Assembly: GCA_028023455.1 (NCBI GenBank)
Contig: JAQFVV010000144.1
Span: forward strand, 684,001 to 748,000
Direction of reading: 5' to 3'
Length of the DNA stretch: 64,000 nt
Source: Epiperipatus broadwayi
Taxonomy: Eukaryota; Onychophora; Udeonychophora; Euonychophora; Peripatidae
Shown here: in pieces, positions 1-12,700 of the stretch
How the letters are laid out: every line of letters begins with the position of its first letter
Numbering within the stretch: position 1 is the stretch's first letter
Translations under genes and position numbers: made by a program
Notes under the pieces: model-generated
The model's input: the letters and a program-made list of their open reading frames with translations, nothing else
What the model was told of the DNA's origin: nothing
Database searches by the model: none

Positions 1-541
1 TGACACTGCTTTTAGAATTTTGACCAATCATAGACTTTAAATTGAATCTGTGCACAATTGGTAAGGTTTATACATATGAGTATTATATTTTTCTTTTCAC
101 CATTTTTTTTTTATGAACCTAAAGATGTTTTTTTTTTTTTTTTGTAAATAAAATTTTGCACTTTTTATGATTTTGTTTTGTAAAAAATTATTTAGATTTT
201 TTTTAAACTGTTGCCATGACTATTCAGATTGGAGTTCAATCTGGATATTAATTTCCCAATAGATGATCCTTTTGTTTTTGAGTCCTCAGTTTTTGGCAGC
301 TCATCCAAGGAATATACCTACTGACCGTTCAGACAACAGTGAAGCTGCAGTTCCTTAAAAAGAAACTTAATGAAGATACCATCTATATGATAAGCATGAC
401 AGCTGATCCTGTGCCAGGGTTTTCATCTTGATTGGTATTGTGCCTATTGGAAATTTTACTAAGGCTTCAGGGCTAAAATTTTCTATCATCCATGAATATA
501 TCATTTCAGATTTTTTTCCATTTTTGACCAAAATTATATGA

Positions 542-574
<33 letters not shown>

Positions 575-680
575 CGCGCGCGTATAAAATAATAAATGTT
601 CCAAATTGTGTTAACCATTCTCCCCATGAATTGTCCATGTTTTTTGGCATGGTAGTTCACATTTATACTGTAATACATGT
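1..680. other. No gene seen; microsatellite
   Basis: I see no supported gene here. The stretch has several poly-T runs and a compound microsatellite at 541-582 that passes from (AT)n through (GT)n to (CG)n. Sequence just before 680 may be the degraded 5' part of the neighbouring piggyBac relic, but no motif can be read in it. Confidence 0.6.
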
Positions 681-689
681 GGTTAGATT

Positions 690-1850
690 GCAGTTCATTT
701 GTTTAAAGATCCACTAAAAGGACAATTGGAACTTGCAAAAATTATCACCCAGTATAGATTTTTTTGGTATTTTAGATAATTTACATTTTAATGACAATAA
801 AAATGTGCCAAAAATTATAATTAAAGTGCATGACAAAATTTATAAAATTAGGCCAAAACTGCATATTAAATGCATAAACAAAAGGCAGTTGATGAAGCTA
901 TTATCTAATTTACAGGTCATAATACTATGAAACAATTTGATTCCACAAACGATAAAGCGAGGGTTCAAGTGGTGGTTTTGTGCAGATAGCCATAATGGAT
1001 ATGTGTATCATATGGAGTCGGACACAAACAGAAGTACAACTTCAGATGCTGGCCTAAGTCTGGGAATTCTAGCTGTGCTGTCAGTTGTCTTACTGCCTTT
1101 GGAAAACAGAATTTTCTCTTTTTTGTGAAATATTTTACAAGTTTACAATTACCAAAAGAGCTTTCTGCAAGGAAACTCTTGCTTTGGCACACTCAAAGCT
1201 GATAGGAAAAGTATTCTAGACAGTTTCTATAAAAAATATAAAAATTCTAAAAATATGAAAAGACTGGTTTTTAGTTTGAATGAATAAGAAGCCAATTCTT
1301 ATGCTTTAATAATGCTATCAACCATCTGGAAGTGATGTTATTCATAAAAGTCAGAAAGATGTCATACAAAATTCATATTCTTATCCAGCTTCAGTCAAAA
1401 AATACAACAGTTTCATGGATGTAATTGATTTAGCTAATGAGAAGCAAACACAATATAGTTGAAAAAGAAAGTCCAAGCGCTGGCCAATGTGCTTATTCTG
1501 ACATTGTTTTGATATGGCTATTTCAAATGGCTATTTGTATATATAATATATATGGTCCAAAAATAACCCTAAAACACATGGAATATTGAATAACCTTGTC
1601 AAGAATGCTTATGGGTGACTTTTCATGTAAGAAGATAAAGCTTGCCTTTGTACCACATCTGGCTCATTTATTAGGATGTCATACTTGCTGATCTGTGCTA
1701 TCAACAATGTTCCAAAGAAATGATGTGTTGTGTTCTGGAAAAATAAATTATTGCATAAAAATTTTTCAGTTATGTAGAATGTGGGTCAATTCCTTTATGT
1801 CAGAACAATGAGGGAAGCTTCTTTTCAGCCTATCCTACTTAAAGTATGGT
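690..1850 (+). pseudogene. piggyBac transposase pseudogene (PGBD4-like)
   Basis: This is a decayed DDE transposase of the piggyBac family, the enzyme that cuts and pastes TTAA-flanked elements. Family blocks appear in the right order but in shifting frames. A block reading NLHFNDN lies near 771-797, followed by DKIYKIRP near 830-850. VDEAII is near 889-905, IKRGFKWW near 949-975 and ADSHNGY near 982-1002, which is the conserved core around the catalytic domain. A VKYFTSLQLPKELSAR-like block follows near 1125-1165, then KKYNSFMDVID near 1398-1430 and RKSKRW near 1466-1483. Several stops and frameshifts separate the blocks, so no active protein is possible. The order and content match piggyBac-derived proteins such as PGBD4, though the family assignment rests on motif memory. 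No terminal inverted repeats or TTAA duplications were identified, so the element limits are unknown. Confidence 0.85.
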
Positions 1851-2959
1851 AAGAGAAGCACATCTCTAAACACCCCCATGCCACACAGTCACAAAGATTT
1901 GCATCTAAATAGTCTTCCAATAGATAAGGTATATCAAGATTTTTATTTATATAATCATTCATTTAGTGTATAATTAAAGTAACATTTTACTCATTTGTTG
2001 CAATTGTGTAATAATATCTTGATTTTACATTTAAGGTGAGCCTATTTGAACATGAGTCTTCACAAAGAACTAACCATTTTCTCAAGGTAAAAAGGTAGGA
2101 CAGATAACACAGAGAATTGATATGACTATTCTTATTAATATTTTATATTGCACCAATTCAAATTTTTTGCACTGTTTGCTGTAGATACTATGTCTGGAAA
2201 TAAAATTTATTTCAAGATTTTAGAATTTTATCATGTGACTATATATTGTACATTAATTTTCCATAGGATTGGCTTCACTTCCATCATGCCACTTTATGTA
2301 TATTGTATAATAATTTTGTAACAGGATGACTTTATCACGCCACTTTTTATTGTATTACATATTTATTTGTTTTCCTATTTTTAATGAATTTGTTTATTTT
2401 TATTTTGATGTTTATTGATATACTTTGTTTTTATTCATTTTCTATTCTTCATATTTCTTTGATATGAATGCCCACCACTCATTTTTATATAATATAATAA
2501 TTAGTTAATATATAATAGTAAATTAATTTTATTTTTTGATAAATTAAATTTACTAAAATTTTCTTTGCAAAATATCTGACATACAATACTTATTCTTAAA
2601 TTTTTTTTCATTAGAAAATATTTCCATCAGAAAACAGCATGGAAGAATAAGATCTGAATTAGCTAGTAAAAGTGAAAGTCATCGGCAAATACATATTTAC
2701 ATGTTTAATTATCAAGAATTATTTCAGGTATTTTTTTTCTTCAGAATTTTATGAGAAAAGTAATAAAACAGTCTATACATATGTGATTTTAACATTAACT
2801 TTCAAAATTTTAAATTTGTGAACTTATGTAAACATAAGCATTTTTAAATTGTTAAAATCTTTTTTTATTTTAATTTTTTTAATTGAAAGAATGCTGCAAT
2901 GCTATCGATACTTAAAAAAGTTGATCAATAAGGTTTTAGAAATTATAGACCTTTTTCTT
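1851..2959. other. No gene seen
   Basis: A+T-rich sequence without recognisable coding blocks or clear repeats. Part of the left end could belong to the 3' flank of the piggyBac relic. Confidence 0.5.
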
Positions 2960-3041
2960 GTGTCAAAGCATCGGCCAGGAAGTGAACCCACAAACCCGGG
3001 ACAACTGCTTATAAGGCAGCTGTACTCACCACTCGACCAAT
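2960..3041 (-). repeat. tRNA-derived SINE fragment
   Basis: Read on the minus strand, this is a tRNA-like sequence with an A-box-like GGTCGAGTGG, a B-box-like GGGTTCACTTCC and a 3' end GGCCGATGCTTTGACAC. The same tail, with one change, occurs at 39285-39300 in a second copy on the plus strand, so it is a dispersed family, not a single tRNA gene. The acceptor stem is poorly kept. I find no poly-A tail or target duplication here, so this copy is older or truncated. Confidence 0.7.
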
Positions 3042-3159
3042 TTTCTATCACTTTTAAACAAGATCTTTATGAAGGTAAATACAATTCATCTATAGTAAAC
3101 TTTGGATTCTAATCAACAACAACAACAACAACAAAAAAAAAGCAGGATTTTAAAATGTT

Positions 3160-4110
3160 TTTAAAATAATAGATTATGAAAAGGCATTTGATCTCATAAC
3201 CATTTCTATAATGATTAAATATCTGGGCTATTACAACAATAAAGACCTAGATTATTGTCATATTTATCAAAATGCACTAGCAGAGATCAGATTACATAAG
3301 AGATTCTAAGATTAACATGAGAAGAATGTACTTCAGGGTGATACTATATTTAAAATATTTTTTTACGGCAATTTACAATAAATATTTTACTTATTAAAAT
3401 AGGAAAGTATAAAAATTCGGAGATTATTTAAGTCATCTAAATTTTACAGATGGTTGATATTTTTTAAAATAATACTTCAGAACATAAGAAAATGTAAAGA
3501 ATTATCAGATGAAAATAAGAAAGTAATACTAAAGAAATTAGATTAATTTTCAATGAATTTTCTCAGAAGAAAATAATGATTAATAATTACAAATTAGAAA
3601 AAGTTACCAACTATCAATTCCTTGCTTAGATTATTAATATAGATGAAAACTTTAAAATGAAATTAATCATAAAATGAAAGTTGAATGGAATGATTTAGTT
3701 AGAAATAATTTATTTTAAAGAGAAATATGCATGTGTGTGTTTGAAAAGAAAGGTTTTTAATGCATGTATTTTACTAGTTCTTACTTATGAATTTATTACT
3801 GTCATTTAATAAAAGAACAGTGCAAAGATGTCAGATCATTCGCCCAAGTGTGGAAAATTCGTACACTGGCAATAGCAAGATGGAATTGAAAATCAATAAT
3901 TTGGATGAGAAAAACAAACAATTATCACTGATATCATTAAAAAAATTATAAAAGTAAAGGAAAATAGACTGATCCTATTGTAAATAAAAAACCTAGAAAG
4001 AGACCACATGTGAGATGGATGAATGAAATAAAGAGGCTTGTTGGCATGATAGAAAGAAGAGAGACTATGGATCCAAGAAAATGAATTAAACTTGGACATA
4101 CTTTTATTCT
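3160..4110 (+). pseudogene. LINE reverse transcriptase relic (plus strand)
   Basis: This is a degenerate non-LTR retrotransposon reverse transcriptase. The block DYEKAFD at 3172-3192 matches the DHKKAFDS block of the minus-strand LINE at about 6340-6366. Downstream reading frames retain an LNFTDG-like stretch near 3437-3456, which aligns with the F/YADD catalytic region. KRNMHVCLKRKVFNACI lies near 3720-3765, and a 3' block ending PRKRPHVRWMNEIKR is near 3990-4035. These match, in order, the C-terminal part of the LINE at 5.4-8.4 kb, so both are the same family. Stops and frameshifts are frequent. An (ACA)n run just upstream (3113-3133) marks the 5' side. Only the RT and C-terminal region is present, so the copy is 5'-truncated. 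Confidence 0.75.
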
Positions 4111-5444
4111 ACAATGGATTTTTTATAATAAAATTATGGTGATTAATGGTAAAACAGCCTTTAAATATTCTCAATTCAATTTTGCCCTCCTTTTATTAGA
4201 TAGTTATTAAAGAGAAAAGGTATATACATATGTACATTCTCTATAAAAAGGTGCAATAGTGTTTGTTTTTAGAGATGTTTTCAAAAATAAAAGGTAGAGA
4301 AGAATTTACAGATTTTCCTCCTTGTTTTATTTTATTATTTATTTAATGACACATTAAATGGATAGTTAGATTGTTTATGATTATTAGCTACTTGAAAGGA
4401 AACTTCAGCTTGTTTGGTTATGGACAAGATAAGATGATTGTAAGCCACAAGTCATTTCTAATATTCATACATAAAACTATACCTCTATAATTAATATCAG
4501 TGCTAGTTTGATTGAATAAGTTTTTATGCTTCTGAGAAAATATATTCAATAACTTCAATCCATTCTATTTGTATTTTTATATTGGACTATTTCCATCATC
4601 TAATATGTGTATTATAAGACACCTATTCAGAATTAAATAGTTATTTGAAAATAAAAATATAGACTATTAATTATCATGTCTAGATAGACATTTAGGCCAA
4701 CCTAAAATATTGTGTTCTGATATTTTCAGCTTCTCAATACCTCGAAGCAAAAGTTGTTGCAATATGATTTAGGGGAAGTAAAATATGTTGGATCTGTTAA
4801 AAAACTGATGTGAATTGATAGAATATTATTAGGATAATTTGGAATGCTGCATGAAATTTGGAAAGTTAATCAAAAGCTGCATATTTATGCACATCTATGA
4901 TTACTTATTATTAAAAGTAGCAGTTGCCATTGCAGAGAAAATGATGTTTCCAAATTCAGAGGAAAAATAATGCACTAGAGATGAAAATTACAATTAAACA
5001 AACCAGTTATAAAACACATAGATAGATCCTGCTAATATAGTCTGTTTATTTGATATTTTGTGATGCTATCTTTTAACTTCCTAAGCAAACTTTGAAGATT
5101 CAACATATCAAATTGAAACTCTCCATTGAATTTTATTTTCAGCATTATTATAATGATTAATGCAGCTTCAGACAGATTCCATTATATTTTTAAACTCAGA
5201 ATTAAAAATTATCCTATTCATAATGCGTACATATATCTATTTTTTTTTTTGAAAACATTCAGTAGAATAAGGGTTACAGTTTGGAGGCAAAACTGAGATC
5301 TTTAATGAAATTATTTTTTAATCAGAAACGAATCTAACTAATGAATATCTGTACTTTAGAAAAGAAGTAAATTTTATTAATTTTTCTTAAATTAATTGTT
5401 AGTACTTTTTGGCCTCATTGATGTTTATTGCATAAATTGATATT
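4111..5444. other. No gene seen
   Basis: A+T-rich non-coding sequence between two oppositely oriented LINE relics. No repeat boundaries or coding blocks are recognised. Confidence 0.5.
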
Positions 5445-6645
5445 TTTATTCATCATCATCATCATCAACCATTATCAATTTGCTGCAGGATGGTTTCTCT
5501 AAGTTCAATCCATCTTCTCCAATCTTTAGCTTGTCTTCTCCACATCACCCCTGCACACTTTATTTCATCCATCTATCTCACATGTGGTCTCTTTCTGTGT
5601 CTTTTACAATCTCTTGGAATCCTGTTTAAGATTTCAATTGTCCATCTGTTATCATATCTTCTAGCAATATGTCCAGCCCAACTCCACTTCAGTCTTTTAA
5701 TTTTTTCAATGGGGTCAGTAACACCTTTTGTTCTCTTACCCATATATTGCATTTTTAATCTCTTATTGTTAATGCCAACATGCATCTCTCCATACTTCTT
5801 TGAGTGGTCTGAAGTCTCTGTATTGCTCTTTTATTAAGTGTCCAAGTTTCAGATCCATAAGTAAGAACTGGTAAAACACATTCATTAAAAACCTTCCTTT
5901 TCAAACATATAGGCATATTACCTTTTAGTATAAAGTTATTTCTACTAAATGCACTCCAACCAAGTTTAATTCTATGATTAACTTCATCCATTATGTTTCC
6001 AGCTGTATTAATAATCTGACCAAGGTATTTGTAACTTTAACTTCTAATTCATCATAATCAATCTTTATTTTCATATTTTGAGATAATCGATTAAACATTA
6101 CTTTAGACTTCTTTAGCTTCCTACTTTAATCCACAAAATACTTTTTGCAGCACTGCTGTAAAAAGGTTTGGAGATATGAAATCACCCTGTCTTACACCTT
6201 CTCAATGTTGACTTTCCAGGTATCATTATGTACTCTAATTGTTGTTGCATTTTTATAAATAATCTTTAAAATATGACAATATCCTGGATCTGTACCTTGA
6301 TGATTCAATGCTTTAATCATTGAAGAAATGTTTATAGAATCAAATGCCTTTTTATGATCTACAAATACAAAGCAAAATGGCAACTCATATTCAATTCATT
6401 TGTCCTTTCTATAACTTCTCTCAATACCTGGATATGATCTACTGTACTAAAACCACTTTTAAATCCAGCTTCTACTCTTGGTTGGTAGAAATCCAATGTT
6501 CTCTGTAGACGAGTTGCATTTATCTTGGTAAAAATTTAGTGTAAAACTGATCATCTTTTTGAAATATTAATATTAATACTGCATTCTTCCAATCATCTGG
6601 TACATCTTTATCATTTAGACATTTGGTATATAACTTTAATTTATA
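5445..6645 (-). pseudogene. LINE RT/C-terminal half, minus strand, 3' end
   Basis: This is the 3' half of a non-LTR retrotransposon polyprotein on the minus strand. Going 5' to 3' on that strand, it shows FVDHKKAFDSINI (about 6336-6366), HNDTWKVNIEKV and a QGDFISPNLF-like block near 6180. It continues with KSKVMFNRLSQ near 6090, GSETWTLNKRAIQRLQ (about 5820-5870) and WAGHIARRYDNRWT (about 5645-5690), and ends with KRPHVRWMDE. The element terminates in a (GAT)n run at 5450-5467, a simple-repeat 3' end as in some LINE clades. The order of domains fits an RTE/Jockey-like EN-RT LINE, but the clade is uncertain. The segment that should encode the catalytic F/YADD box is missing: the reading passes from the QGDF block to the KSKVMFN block with too little sequence between. 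Its 5' half continues at 7373-8445 across an inserted Penelope fragment. Confidence 0.82.
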
Positions 6646-7372
6646 AACCAATTAAGCGTATGTCACGCTTGAATGTGAAGCTATAATAATATACAGGATT
6701 TAATATACGCTAAGCGCTTTCGAGGTCCTTTACCTCATATTCATAGCGGTGCTGTGAGCTGCGAAATGTAAAAAGTGGAGCGGTAGAAGTGGTATGCAAA
6801 GCATATGCAAATGGCCTAAATAGTCCAGCGTTTAGAGATGTCGAAGCAGGTGTCACGTCTATTGATCGAGTTGTTATTGTTATTAATGTAGTACGCTTCT
6901 CTGATCTTCCGCTTAATGTCGTTTTTCTCGATACAGACTATTTTAGGGTGGGAAGGTTCAAATAAATGTCCAGTCTTCTTGGAGTGTTCCAAAAATGTTG
7001 ATGAGTTATCGTTGTTTTTCATAGCTCTATTATATGTGTATCTGTGTTGTGCTGTCCGGATGATTGTGCCTGCCTTGGTTTCTCCAAAATAAATGGCGCG
7101 GCAACCGGGTTGTGGGCAGGTTATGCTGTAAACGACATGGGGGGTCTGAGAAGGTTCTATTTTGTCCTTGGAGTTATTGATGAGACGGTTAGTGCAAGGG
7201 GGTGTATGAAAGCTGATTTTAAATTTATTGTCTAAAATCTTGATTAGTTGGTGGGAGATTTTAGGTATGTGGGGAAGAGTGATATATGGAAGTTTAATGT
7301 TGTTTTTATTAATGGTGATTTTTGTATGAAACTGTTTGATTTTGTTGTTGATAGTGTGGAGTTTAAAGCCTG
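6646..7372 (-). pseudogene. Penelope-like element, GIY-YIG endonuclease fragment
   Basis: On the minus strand this carries the C-terminal GIY-YIG endonuclease of a Penelope-like retroelement. The block VVYSITCPQPGCRAIYFGET lies near 7074-7137, where family members have a GIY...YIGET signature. HRYTYNRAMK is near 7020-7050, FLEHSKKTGHLF near 6968-7003 and a KRKIREAYYI block near 6880-6910. Upstream sequence reads as the linker after the reverse transcriptase (near 7250-7370), but the RT core is absent. The copy is therefore 5'-truncated to about 0.73 kb, as is common for Penelope elements. It interrupts the LINE: LINE blocks stop just below 6646 and resume just above 7372, and the uninterrupted LINE sequence at 23500-23600 shows the empty site. 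Its base composition is visibly more G+C-rich than its surroundings, which suggests a younger or foreign insertion. A frameshift near 7040 breaks the domain. Confidence 0.85.
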
Positions 7373-8445
7373 CCTAAAAAAAATTCTATTTTTTCACCTG
7401 ATTCTTTTAATATATCAATTAAAATTCCATCATTACCTGGAGCCTTTCATTTCTTTATAAATTTAATTGCATGTCTTATTTTTTCATTTAAAATTCTGGG
7501 CAATTCGAAAGATATCAGGTACTTGTTCTTTATTACTATATAATTCTTGATAGAAGTCTTTTACCCATTTCATGATGTCATCTCCCTTTTTAGTAATAAT
7601 TCCATTTTTTTTTTCATATTGCAGTTATAGATTTACTATCAATACCAAAATGTTGTTTTATACTCTTGAGACTTTTACTCTCTTCTACAGCTTTCCTTGC
7701 TAGTTCACAGTTATACTTTCTTATATCATTTTCCAACTCTTTTCCGCACCATTTTACAAAACTCAAGACATTCAATTCTTTTTAATTAATGCATCATTTT
7801 TATATATCTTAAATTCTCTAGTCTCAAAATTTTTTTATTGTCAATTGCTTTTTTCTACCAGCTATCTTTGTTGCAGTTTTTAAAAGTGTATCAGTTATTT
7901 TCATATTAATTTCATTCAAATCTAAATCATGTTCAAAATCTAATAATACTTGAAACCGATTTGTAAGTTCTAATTTAAATTCATTAGAATGTTTCTGAAG
8001 ATTAGGAATATCAACTGTAAATATTGTTTTTCTTAATAATTTATTGTTTCTTTAGTTTTACATTAACATGTATCTCATATCTTACTAATCGATGATCACT
8101 TCCTGTGTTAAATTTATTAAGAACATTATAATCTTGAAATGTGTATTTTTTGTTAGTCAAAATATAATCCATTTCTGCTGTACCTTCATTTGCATGCTAC
8201 CATGTCCATTTCCTTTTAAAAATTTTCTCAAAAAAAGAATTTATAATATAAAGTTTTTCTTTTTCTGCAAACTCCACAATTCTACGTCCTCTCTCATTTC
8301 TATTGCCATAACCAAAATTATTTACAGCATTTTCATCTTTCATTTGTTTACCAATTTTAGCATTAAAGTCTCCCATAACAATTTTAAAATGTTGTTTACT
8401 CTGATCAAAAGCCTTGATAATTTTAATGCCTAATTAAATAAACTT
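7373..8445 (-). pseudogene. LINE endonuclease half, minus strand, 5' part
   Basis: This is the 5' half of the LINE interrupted at 6646-7372. On the minus strand it encodes an apurinic-type endonuclease/exonuclease/phosphatase domain. VMGDFNAKIGK (8351-8380) carries the conserved GDFN, and a downstream block reads GSDHR (about 8088-8105), the catalytic SDH. Between them is a WTWWHANEGTAEMDYIL-like stretch near 8165-8215. The endonuclease is followed by linker sequence and the start of the RT (about 7380-7560). The domains are in good order for an EN-RT LINE, which nicks target DNA and primes reverse transcription at the nick. Numerous stops and frameshifts make it inactive. The 5' end of the element is not defined, because homology fades near 8445. 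Confidence 0.8.
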
Positions 8446-9777
8446 GCCCAGTTTTTGAATTACTCTGAATTCCCTCTGCAATCTATTGCTATAAAATATA
8501 AGACTTGGGCTTTCCCAGAATTCACCCATTCACAGTAGGCCATCCAAAGATTGCTATACATGGTAATAATGAGTAGTATAAACATATAGTAAAGAGGAAG
8601 TCACAAATGCAGTCAAGCAGCATGGTAGCTTTTTGACACTGAACTTTGCTGTCAAATGAGAGTTCACTAAATACTTTTCCTCTGATATAACTGAGCTTAT
8701 TGTGTATTTTAGATCCATAATAAACACATTATGAAAGATTAGAATATATGGATGTTTGTTTCTGTTAATACACCACTAATAGAAATTGTCTTAAATTTTT
8801 AATTAGGAAGTGAAGAATGTTTTATTTTAAAAAAAAAGACTACTGTTACTGGGTAATTTCCTTCAAGTAGTACTAATATAACAATCATGAAAGATCAGCA
8901 ATTGAGTGCATTTAATTAAGAAATGATTTTGCTATTTACTAAATTTTGTGCTCAATTTTCTCTCTAAAAGCAATCCATTTGTTATTTTAACATAATCTTG
9001 CCAAAAAATATTTTACTTGTAGAATTGAATTTTGATTTTTAAAAATGATATTAATGAAATATTAAGTAACAATGTTAAAGTTAATACGTAAATCACTAAA
9101 ACATCATATGACTACTTTCTCATTTAGGGATATTCGATGAGTAGGCACTAGATAAGGATATTGATGCACAAGCTTTATAGCATCCACTGATTACTATGGT
9201 CTGCTCTAGATGATATTATCATATGGAGAGAGTCGGTAAAGTTAGTACTTCCTGAATACTTAATTTTTTATTTTAGATGTTATGTTTTTTTAAGATCATT
9301 TTAAACATAACATCTATTTTTTTGCAGCCATTCCTTCAAGTTGTTTACCCACAAACTGATTTTTATACTCTTCAGTTTTTGTGAAAAAAACTTTCCCCAA
9401 TGTTCTGAACTTATTGCTAATTACAATTATAAATATGCAGAAATCCCTAAAAGATTTTTTCCATTACTGTCTGCTGGCTTGTTCGAAGATATTCAGTTCA
9501 TGAAAATGACACTATTATACAGTTTATAATTTATTATAATGAGTCAATTTCAGTCAAAAATCTAGACTTTCTGAAAATTATCTTTTAACTTTTCAAAAGA
9601 CAATGAAAAAAAAAAAAGCTTGAATAAAAAATGCACGAAGAAAACCTTAACTAAATAATTTTATGGTGCATAGTTTGATGGGATTGTTTTTCCAAGTTAA
9701 TTACGCACTTTATGAAATATTAGCAACTTATTATTTTTTATGCATTGATAAAATTATAAAAGAACAAATTTACTTCT
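8446..9777. other. No gene seen
   Basis: A+T-rich sequence with no recognised coding block. Short open stretches are T-rich and look random. Confidence 0.5.
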
Positions 9778-12700
9778 AAGGAACTTGAACACAAACTTTC
9801 AAACCCCCTTCGGCTATTTGCTCTATCTCATACAACCAATACACACACATGAAAAAGATAAATGATCTCCAATAGGCATACTTCATGTTGAACCAGCATT
9901 CATCAGTTAGTCCAGATTATCATCTCCTAAACAAATATATATTCAGAGCTTGGTTTATATTAAGATAGCAAATCTTCAAACTTTAATGGACAAGCTTCAA
10001 TATACCCTACCTTCCCAAATCTAAATGCAAATATAATTAATATATTTAGAGTTTAGATGTAACCATGACTTAAAGCTAACATAGTCATGACAACAATATT
10101 GGCATTAACAAGGGATTTGGTCATTCCATCATCAGAATTTCAATGGTATAGATGGCTGAAGAGTTGGAGTAGGTTGAAGCCTGTCCATTAAAGTTTGAAG
10201 ATTTGCTATCTTAATATAAACCGAGCACTGATTATATATATATTGAAGCTGGAAATAAAGTACATATTTCTGCTTCACCTAGTGTCAATGTCATCAGCAC
10301 TAGTCTGGGTTTGAACCCAATCTTTATTAACTGACACCCATTTCATAATAGGTGGTAGTATATTTTAAGCAATATTATAATCTTTCATATTTCATTAATC
10401 TTATTTTATAATTAAAACTAACCTTTTTATATTAGTTTATTTATTTTATATTTGTAAAATTGTATATTGTGTTTATTTTATTAAATTTAATTGAATCCTA
10501 GATATCTATAAAATGTTACAAATATTTCAAATTCTTTATTAAAGTTCATTTTTCTTCAATTAATCAGTTGGTAACATTTTATATTTATCTTTTAATCAAT
10601 GTACATCTGAGAATCAATTATTTAAACAATGTAATATTTGTAAGAAATATTTTGTAAATTTCTATTTAAGTTTATGTCAAATATCAGTTTGAAAGTCATT
10701 GTACCAAATTCCTAAAAATTTTTTGAATAAAATCTACATTTTTGTTAATCTAAACCTTAATTAAATAGGCTTTATTAATACAATGACTGATAAACTTAAT
10801 ATGCTTGTTGTTGTTTTTTTTTAATTAGCAAATCAACCCTTGGGGCATGTTCATGCAGAATTATAGATTTCCCTCCAAAGCAGGCACCAACCTCAGAGAA
10901 ACACTTAGAGCGATTGCAATTGGCAGTTGTCACTATAGATTCAATCATATAGATAAAGACCAGAACACATAAATAGTGGAAAATTTGATAAGGATTATTA
11001 TTGAGTTTTATTTGAAGAGTTCACTGAAGAGAGTAGTTTAGATTTACAGTACATCATGATTAAAGAAATGACAGGGTGAAAAGATCGGCATTGCTCCCTG
11101 GAGCTCTGTTTCCACCAGCCCATCAATGCTTTTCCAGTGCTTTCAACATCTAGCCAGAGACTGTCTGTGTCAAGGAAGCCTGAAATGATCTGACTGTATA
11201 ACTGCCTGTGTCAAGTCATGAAACATCTCCCAATAAGTATATTATTATAATCTCCAATTTGCCGCAAGCCACTGATTCTATTTTACTTGTTTTCCAAATC
11301 AATATTAATTTATATTATCTATATCTGTGTATGGTTTATACAGCTTAGTTTTAAAATGCGTCTTTTAATTTTTTTCTCTTAAATTTAAAATATCAATTCT
11401 TCTAAAATCTCACATTATTTTGATGCGGCAAATTTAAATTAAATTTTGTTGGTTTATTCATAATATTGACTTTCTGAAACTTCCAAGTATAAAAACTCAA
11501 CGAGAAACTAGCTTTAAACCCTCCCTCTTATTCTCTTCATTTTAAAAAAATCATTACAGGAGACTTATTTCCCTTAGATTAATTAATAGAAAAGCTTGTT
11601 TAGTTTTATACCTTATATTATAAATTGGTTTTAAATGATAGGATGTGTTATTATTACTCCAATTTAAAATTGCCCTCGTAATTAAATCCATTAGTTAAAC
11701 CTATTACAATTTCTGTAAAACGTATCTTGAAAGAAAATCATTGAAAGCTCATTTATCATAGCATTTTACCAGTATATATTTCATACATATATATATTTTA
11801 TTGGTCAGAAAAATATTAAAATTATGATTTGCAACTTATTATGCTGTATGTTATCAAACTTCACTAGAAGTGAATTTGATATTCAATGCCCCGTCTATGT
11901 TAATTAAAGACAATCTTATTTGTAATCTTTGATAAACTATTTAATAACTTATTAATAAATGAAATATTTAGAAAGTGTGGAAAACAACTTATATTTTAAA
12001 TTTTAATTCTTGCCTTCCCTTTTTTATATTATGTTTTATGATCCATTCAGTAATGGCCTAAGGCCTCTGGGGACTTTCTATCATGTCAGGAGCTGATTAT
12101 TTTAATCAGGAATTAAGTTATTAATTTTGTTAGTGATACACTATATATATATATGTCTAAGGCATTATGTATTTATAGCTACAACCATTCATTTATTATT
12201 ATTATTTTGCTTTGCTAATTGCCTCTTAGGACCTTCGGAATTTCAAATATGACCAGTCCAATCTCTCACTTTCCCTCAAAATAGACATAGTTCATACCAA
12301 GGGATTCTTTTTGGGCATTGCCATTAAGATGTGTATGGGAAGTCCAGCACATCAAAATATTATTATGATTATTTAGAGACATGTTTTGACTGGAGGGCCA
12401 GCATTTCTCATCATCTAGTTGTATTTACTAGGAATTTTCTTTAGCTAAGCCACCCAGAGGTTCATAACAGACCTCATTTATTTTTGTTGTAATCTATAAT
12501 AGCATACTGCCTTCTTCATCATTTTATATCTTTATTTAGCAAACCTGAAATGCTCTCTGCCATGATGGCACATCCTTCACAAACAAATCCCAATTAATTA
12601 AATCTGACTATATGATTGTCAATTATTTATTTAAGAACTACTTTGCTTTCCACACTCATTATAGAAAACTGATTTAAATATAATAGTGTTATAAATGCAC

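Noticed and set aside
5490-5837. 115-codon plus-strand open frame
   Set aside because: It is antisense to the LINE C-terminal blocks, which are clearly the real coding sense.
8092-8433. 113-codon plus-strand open frame
   Set aside because: It lies antisense to the LINE endonuclease with GDFN and SDH motifs.
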